From positions 186,001 to 250,000 of the forward strand of contig NZ_QTKT01000003.1 of the NCBI RefSeq assembly GCF_018424605.1: a DNA stretch of 64,000 nucleotides, in the 5' to 3' direction. This document shows, in pieces, positions 58,978 to 64,000 of the stretch (positions within the stretch are counted from its first letter, which is position 1; the number at the start of each line of letters is the position of its first letter). The stretch is from Marinobacter lipolyticus. Its GTDB lineage: Bacteria; Pseudomonadota; Gammaproteobacteria; Pseudomonadales; Oleiphilaceae. The notes beneath the pieces were generated by a model. It did no database searches and had not been told where the DNA came from. It worked only from the letters and a program-made list of their open reading frames with translations. The position numbers and the translations under genes are program-made.

Positions 58978-61350
58978 TCAATGGCCGGCTTGGGGTTTTA
59001 TCCTGTTATCCCAGTGGAAATCTTGGACCAGAGCCAGTGCCTGTGTCAGTGGCATGGGGGCGCCATAAACGAGCCCCTGGCCCAGTTCGCAGCCAAGGTC
59101 GACCAGTTGCGCCTCGGCCGCTGCTGAAGTGATTCCCGCGGCGACCTGCCGCCGCCCGAAGCTACGGGACAGGCTGATGATGGCGCCGACGAAGGTCGCG
59201 TGTTCTTCATTATCGGCCAAATCTGTGACAAAAGAAGGATCGATTTTCACTTCCTGCACCGGCAGCCTGCGGAACAGCTCTACCGACGACGCTCCAGTGC
59301 CGTACGCGGCGAGTGAAAAGTTCACGCCGAGCTCGCGACACGCCTGCAGCGTTGAAATCACCTCCGTGGTATCGTCCAGTGCAGTCGTTTCGAGGACTTC
59401 CAGTACGAGGCGGGAGCGCAGCGGTTCTGGGCAATGCGCCAGCACTGTGGTGAGGTCAGCGGTGAAACCCGGGTTCAGCAAGTGGGAGGGGCTCAGGGCG
59501 ACGCTCACGCTGCCGGGCAGTTGCGCGCGGTGGAGCTCCTGGATGCAGGCCACCGCCTCACGGAGCATCAAATTGCCAAGGCTGCGGGCGTGTTCGGTGT
59601 ACTCGATGTGCTCGAGGAAGTCGTCTGCCCCCAATAACCCTTTTTGCGGGTGGTGCCAGCGAACCAGCGCCTCAAGGCCATCGATGGTTTGCCAACTGAA
59701 GCTAAGCCTTGGCTGATAGTGGAGCGATAGCTGGCCAGCACTGATGGCCGTACCAATCTCCTCAATGACCTGTACCCGCTCCTTGCGGGAAATGTGGGCG
59801 TGCAGATCGAATAGTGTGAAGTTGTTCTTGCCGGCCTCCTTGGCCGCGTACATGGCCTGATCCGCGTGGCGAATGAGAAGGTCGGCGTCCGCCTTGTCCT
59901 GTGGATAAACCGTCACCCCCATACTTCCGGACAGGTGGAGCACGTAATGCTTGTAGTTGATGGGTTGGCGAATAGCGTCGAGAATGCGAGCGTAGACCCG
60001 CTCGTCGTCCACGTCGCGCAACACCGCGACAAACTCGTCTCCACCGAGCCTGGCGACGATATCATGGTCGCGCACGCTGGAGAGCAACCGTTCGGCAACC
60101 GATTTGAGTACCGCATCCCCGACCGCGTGACCGTGCGTATCATTGATTTCCTTGAAGCCATCGAGATCGATAAAGCAGACGGACACCAGACCGGAGCGCT
60201 GATCGGCCTCGTACAACTCCTGTTCGAACAGCTCGGTAAGCCGACGTCGGTTGGGCAGCCCGGTCAGCGCGTCGTAATTGGCAGCCTGCTCCAGACTCTT
60301 TTGCTGGTCCTGCTTCTGCTGGTAGAGCCGTTTACGTTTGATCAGGCTGCCGATGGTGTGCAGCAGCGGCGCCAGATCGTCGGCGAGTGATCGTCGGTAG
60401 CCGTCAAGCCGGTTAGCAAGGCCAACCAGCCCGATCTGCCGCTGTTCCGAGAACACCGGGATACCGATGTAGGCGTCAATGGGCGGATGGCCTTCGGGCA
60501 GGCCGCCGCGGCGGGGATCGGACCCCATATCGTTGGCGACAATCACCTCCCCGGTGGTCATCGGTAAGCCCAGAATGTTGTCCAGACGCTCGAAAATCAG
60601 ACCTCGCCGCTCCACCTCCTGGTACAGCGCCTGGGTCGCAGGGCTCCAGGCGATATTGGTGATGGCGCCAATCTTCAGGTACGGCGTCTGGTCGTCCCGA
60701 TACAGCACTTCGCCAATGAAACCGAACTGGCTGCCGGTCAGGGTCAGCAGATCGCTGAGCATCAGCTCGAACGCGCCGCGTTCGTTGTCGTTGGTCAGAA
60801 AAACCGTCTGGGCGCGCTGGATCGCCCGGGTTAGATGGGACACCGGTACGTACTGATTGGTGTCCGAATCCAGATAAGAGCGTTCAATCTCGTCTTCAAC
60901 GATGCTGGCCAGACTTCGCAGAACGTCCAGATCGATTTCGCGCAGCGAGCGTGGTTTGTCGTCGATGATGCACAAGGTGCCGACTTTGTAGCCGCTGGGT
61001 TCACGAACAGGCATGCCAGCGTAAAAGCGGATGTGTGGCTCGCCGGTAACCAGTGGATTTTTCTGGAAACGGGGATCAAGGGCGGCATCCTCCACCAGAA
61101 AAAGCTTGTCCTGTTGGATGGCGTAGTCGCAGAATGCAACGGAACGGGGTGTTTCCGCGATCTCCAGCCCCTGGCGGGATTTGAACCACTGGCGGTCGGC
61201 ATCAATGACCGAAAACAGCGCCGTTTTCACCTGATAGTACTGGCGCGCAATTCTTGTTAGCCGCTCAAAGCGCTCTTCCGGCGGTGTGTCAAGAATGCCC
61301 AGGCGCTCGAGAGCGGCCAGCCTGCGTTGTTCGGTGCCCGGTGATGCCAT
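58978..61350 (-). CDS. GAF-GAF-GGDEF-EAL signalling protein with degenerate EAL domain
   Basis: A 790-residue cytoplasmic protein: GAF domain 1 (about 20-155), GAF domain 2 (about 180-335), GGDEF (350-510) with intact GGDEF at 436-440 and an RxxD I-site (427-430), and EAL (525-785). In the EAL part E560 of EALVRW is present, but the DDFGTG position reads AAYGTG (681-686), the VNIN segment reads VALS, and the later EGVE reads AGIT, so hydrolysis of c-di-GMP is unlikely. It is probably a diguanylate cyclase that senses c-di-GMP or another ligand. Confidence 0.92.
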   Translation of the reverse strand: MASPGTEQRRLAALERLGILDTPPEERFERLTRIARQYYQVKTALFSVIDADRQWFKSRQGLEIAETPRSVAFCDYAIQQDKLFLVEDAALDPRFQKNPLVTGEPHIRFYAGMPVREPSGYKVGTLCIIDDKPRSLREIDLDVLRSLASIVEDEIERSYLDSDTNQYVPVSHLTRAIQRAQTVFLTNDNERGAFELMLSDLLTLTGSQFGFIGEVLYRDDQTPYLKIGAITNIAWSPATQALYQEVERRGLIFERLDNILGLPMTTGEVIVANDMGSDPRRGGLPEGHPPIDAYIGIPVFSEQRQIGLVGLANRLDGYRRSLADDLAPLLHTIGSLIKRKRLYQQKQDQQKSLEQAANYDALTGLPNRRRLTELFEQELYEADQRSGLVSVCFIDLDGFKEINDTHGHAVGDAVLKSVAERLLSSVRDHDIVARLGGDEFVAVLRDVDDERVYARILDAIRQPINYKHYVLHLSGSMGVTVYPQDKADADLLIRHADQAMYAAKEAGKNNFTLFDLHAHISRKERVQVIEEIGTAISAGQLSLHYQPRLSFSWQTIDGLEALVRWHHPQKGLLGADDFLEHIEYTEHARSLGNLMLREAVACIQELHRAQLPGSVSVALSPSHLLNPGFTADLTTVLAHCPEPLRSRLVLEVLETTALDDTTEVISTLQACRELGVNFSLAAYGTGASSVELFRRLPVQEVKIDPSFVTDLADNEEHATFVGAIISLSRSFGRRQVAAGITSAAAEAQLVDLGCELGQGLVYGAPMPLTQALALVQDFHWDNRIKPQAGH

Positions 61351-61530
61351 TGACCATGCTCCGTAAAAAAATCAGCGCTTTGTTGAACGTTACAATGATT
61401 CGCAAAGGTTAGCTCGCTATTTCCGACATTGGTCTGTCCCGCAGGGTTCATACTCGTGGCGCTGCGGGATGGATTCGTACGGTTTGTCGCGTGATGCACG
61501 GATGAACCACTGAGAAAGGAGGCTCCTGTG

Positions 61531-61974
61531 ATGATCTACCCGTTGAAAACCCTGGTTTTTGCCACCCTGACTGCCATTACACCAATTTGCGCTACCGCCG
61601 ATAACGGCGGTGCTGCCGTCGACGAGGTGCTGGTGATAGTTTCAAGCGCATCGCAACAGACCCAGGGCATGGCGATGGTGCTTTCCTCCACGATGCTGGA
61701 GAAGGGGGCAAAGGTGAACGTGCTGCTCTGCGATCAGGCCGGCGACCTGGCTCTGAAAACTTACGACGCGCCGGCGTTGAAGCCCAGGGAGGTCACGCCG
61801 GGGCAATTACTGCGCGGCCTGCTGGCCCAGGGCGCCAGTGTTAACGTTTGCGCACTCTATCTGCCCAACAGCAAGTATGGCCGCGAAGAGTTGTTCGAGG
61901 GTGTGGGCATTGCGATGCCACCGCAGGTTGTGGATCAGATGCTGGATTCCGGGGTGCGAACGTTTGAATTCTGA
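61531..61974 (+). CDS. DsrE-like exported protein
   Basis: A 147-residue protein with a signal-peptide-like start ([23 protein letters not shown]) and a DsrE/YchN-type fold: [46 protein letters not shown], then [23 protein letters not shown] ends 8 nt before the ATG at 61531; a GTG at 61528 is possible. The family handles sulfur or acts in unknown periplasmic roles. It is single. Confidence 0.8.
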   Translation: MIYPLKTLVFATLTAITPICATADNGGAAVDEVLVIVSSASQQTQGMAMVLSSTMLEKGAKVNVLLCDQAGDLALKTYDAPALKPREVTPGQLLRGLLAQGASVNVCALYLPNSKYGREELFEGVGIAMPPQVVDQMLDSGVRTFEF

Positions 61975-62027
61975 GTGCCGGCGAATGCCGGAAGGGATCA
62001 AAACGGAAGCGGGATAAAGCGGGAAAG

Positions 62028-62104
<77 letters not shown>

Positions 62105-62139
62105 ATCAACGGCCGGTATTATACGGATTCGCTTTGTTT

Positions 62140-62697
62140 TTACCAGCCCTCCGCGGATAAAAGCGCATCCGTAAATCTGCCGAGATTGTCGTAGATGACC
62201 ACCTCGGCCCCGGGGATCGGGCGGGCATCCAGGTGGCGCTCGGTGTCCAGGCCATTACCCGTGCGGACCAGGACCGGCCGGCAGCCCACCCGATGACCGG
62301 CTTCCAGGTCTTTGCGACTGTCGCCGATCATGATCGCACCCTGCAGGTTCTCGAGGTGAAAATGATCGCGGATCTGCTCCAGCAGGCCAGTCAGGGGCTT
62401 GCGGCAGCGGCATTGGTCATCGGGGTGATGGGGACAATAGGCGATGAAATCGACGCAGCCGCCCTCGGCTTCCACCAGATGCTCGAGCTTGTCGTGCATG
62501 GCGTCGAGGCCGTCGGTGTCGTAGAAGCCACGGGCAATGCCCGACTGGTTGGTGGCAATGGCGATGCGGTGCCCGGCGTTACAGAGCCGGGCAATCGCTT
62601 CAATGCTGCCGGGAATGGGAATCCATTCATCCGCTGAGCAGATGTAGTTGCCATCGTATTCGTTGATGACCCCATCCCGGTCGAGAATGATCAACAT
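62140..62697 (-). CDS. gmhB: D-glycero-beta-D-manno-heptose 1,7-bisphosphate 7-phosphatase
   Basis: A 185-residue HAD phosphatase with the nucleophile motif [23 protein letters not shown] and the zinc loop [14 protein letters not shown] (family zinc ligands Cys, His, Cys, Cys). It dephosphorylates heptose bisphosphate in LPS inner-core biosynthesis in the cytoplasm. It lies 24 bp after glyS on the same strand, the common glyS-gmhB arrangement. Confidence 0.95.
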   Translation of the reverse strand: MLIILDRDGVINEYDGNYICSADEWIPIPGSIEAIARLCNAGHRIAIATNQSGIARGFYDTDGLDAMHDKLEHLVEAEGGCVDFIAYCPHHPDDQCRCRKPLTGLLEQIRDHFHLENLQGAIMIGDSRKDLEAGHRVGCRPVLVRTGNGLDTERHLDARPIPGAEVVIYDNLGRFTDALLSAEGW

Positions 62698-62721
62698 CGT
62701 GCCTTTTCGTTTGCCTCTGTC

Positions 62722-64000
62722 TCAGCTCGCTGTCGGCAGCAGAGAGATATCGGCCACCCGCAGGAACAGGTTACGGAGCTGGTTGAGCATCGCCAGACGG
62801 TTGTTCCGGATAGCCTCATCCTCCGCCATCACCATGACTTCGTCAAAGAAATTGTCCACCGGCTCACGCAGGCTGGCCAGCGAGCTCAGCGCGGTTGCGT
62901 AGTCACCCTGCTCAAACAGCGGCAGCACCTTGTCTGCCTGCTGGCTGATCTGCTCCGCCAGGGCCTGTTCGGCCTGGTCCTGCAGCAGGTTGCGGTCCAC
63001 AGACTCCGCCACGGTGTCGCCACCCTGTTTGGTGAGAATATTCGACACCCGCTTGTTGGCACTGGCCAGGGCCTGGGCTTCAGGCAGCTGGCGGAAGGCC
63101 TCCACCGCCTTGACGCGACGGTCGAAGTCCAGTGGCTGGGTGGGCCGGCGAGCGTGGACTGCCAGGTACACCTCGGCACCGATCCCCTGCTCCTCGTAAT
63201 GGGCGCGGAAACGCTCGAGCATGTAGTCGACCACGGTAGCGGCGGTGTCTTTCTCGGTCAGCACGGTGAAGTTGTCTTCCGCCCACTGGCAGCAGGTCTG
63301 CAGATCCAGCGGCAGCTGCCGTTCGATGATGATGCGCAGCACACCGAGAGAGGCGCGGCGCAGCGCGAACGGATCACGGGTACCGGACGGCGGCTGGTTG
63401 ATGCCGAACAGGCCCACCAGGGAATCCAGCCGATCGGCAATGGCCACCGCGCAGCCGGTCAAGGTGGTGGGCAGGTCGTCGCCGGCGAAGCGGGGCATGT
63501 ACTGCTCGTTCAGGGCGCTGGCCACGTCGGCGGCTTCGCCATCGTTGGCGGCGTAATACTGACCCATGATGCCCTGCAGGTCGGTGAACTCCAGCACCAT
63601 CTCGGTAACCAGGTCGGTCTTGGCCAGCATGGCCGCCCGTTCGGCCTGAGCGGGATCGCCGCCAATGGCTTCGGCGATCTTTTTCGCCAGTGCCGCTACC
63701 CGCACGGACTTGTCGTACAGGCTGCCCAGTTTTTCCTGGAACACGATCGGCTTGAGCTGATCAATTCGCTCTTCCAGCCGGGTTTTGCGGTCGGTTTCGT
63801 AGAAGAAGGCGGCGTCTGACAGGCGCGGGCGGATCACCTTCTCGTTGCCGGAAATGACCTGAGCCGGGTCCTTGCTCTGCAGGTTAGCCACGGTGATGAA
63901 CAGCGGCAGCATGTCGCCATCCGCAGCCACCACGTGGAAATATTTCTGATGTTCCTTCATGGAGGAAATCAGCGCTTCCGCCGGCACCTCGAGGAAGCGT
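62722..64000 (-). CDS. glyS: Glycine--tRNA ligase subunit beta (partial, 5' end outside window)
   Basis: The last 425 residues or so of the beta subunit of the tetrameric glycyl-tRNA synthetase. Visible segments are FLEVPAEALISSMKEHQKYFHVV, FFYETDRKTRLEERIDQLK, MVLEFTDLQGIMGQYYA, GDDLPTTLTGCAVAIADRLDSLVGLFGINQPPSGTRDPFALRRA and the C-terminal NLFLRVADISLL. The family's usual length is about 690, so roughly 265 residues lie outside the window. Confidence 0.96.
   Translation of the reverse strand, partial: RFLEVPAEALISSMKEHQKYFHVVAADGDMLPLFITVANLQSKDPAQVISGNEKVIRPRLSDAAFFYETDRKTRLEERIDQLKPIVFQEKLGSLYDKSVRVAALAKKIAEAIGGDPAQAERAAMLAKTDLVTEMVLEFTDLQGIMGQYYAANDGEAADVASALNEQYMPRFAGDDLPTTLTGCAVAIADRLDSLVGLFGINQPPSGTRDPFALRRASLGVLRIIIERQLPLDLQTCCQWAEDNFTVLTEKDTAATVVDYMLERFRAHYEEQGIGAEVYLAVHARRPTQPLDFDRRVKAVEAFRQLPEAQALASANKRVSNILTKQGGDTVAESVDRNLLQDQAEQALAEQISQQADKVLPLFEQGDYATALSSLASLREPVDNFFDEVMVMAEDEAIRNNRLAMLNQLRNLFLRVADISLLPTAS

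Noticed and set aside
61437-61469. 8-bp inverted repeat TCCCGCAG/CTGCGGGA before the DsrE-like gene as an operator
   Set aside because: Loop of 17 bp, short arms and no clear promoter; could be chance in GC-rich DNA.

Overview
The window is a 64 kb GC-rich gammaproteobacterial chromosome segment built around the replication origin. Gene order and protein character (F-type ATPase operon, parB-parA-rsmG-mnmG, rpmH-rnpA-yidD-yidC-mnmE, dnaA-dnaN-recF-gyrB, recC-recB-recD, glyS) point to Marinobacter or a close relative. That genus call is inference from gene content, not from an alignment. I see no rRNA, CRISPR array, prophage or transposase.

Left part (1-8.7 kb, all leftward): the ATP synthase genes atpI-B-E-F-H-A, with atpA cut by the window edge, behind a good sigma70 promoter; then parB, parA, rsmG and mnmG. 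Upstream of mnmG (8.7-9.0 kb) lies an AT-rich stretch with two perfect DnaA boxes. From 9 to 20.8 kb come an LplT-like MFS carrier, an EAL phosphodiesterase, an RND efflux pump with its adaptor and a DUF3833 lipoprotein, an acyl-CoA dehydrogenase, a DUF2959 lipoprotein and mnmE.

Origin part (20.9-31.8 kb): yidC, yidD, rnpA and rpmH run leftward and dnaA, dnaN, an ABC1/UbiB-like kinase, recF and gyrB run rightward. Between rpmH and dnaA is an oriC-like region with DnaA boxes and an AT-rich segment. Two parS sites (one a perfect 16-bp palindrome) lie inside the recF reading frame, so ParA, ParB and their centromere sites are all present in the window, about 23 kb apart and on opposite sides of the origin.

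Right part (31.9-64 kb): a VC0807-type membrane protein, gabT, two ABC exporters, the recC-recB-recD operon with ATGA overlaps, a probable iron-regulated operon (imelysin, di-haem DUF1111 protein, second imelysin, DUF1513 protein), a DUF4864 protein, a FAN1-like VRR-NUC nuclease translationally coupled to a RecB-nuclease/DinG-like helicase fusion, a VOC protein, two c-di-GMP signalling proteins, a DsrE-like protein, tRNA-Pro(CGG), gmhB and the 3' part of glyS.

Most notable: two composite palindromes with a conserved core and self-complementary but different arms on either side of one ABC exporter gene; the neighbouring ABC exporter that lacks any usable ATG/GTG/TTG start; parS sites in recF; a second DnaA-box cluster beside mnmG; the ABC1 kinase inside the dnaN-recF interval; and the nuclease plus nuclease-helicase pair.
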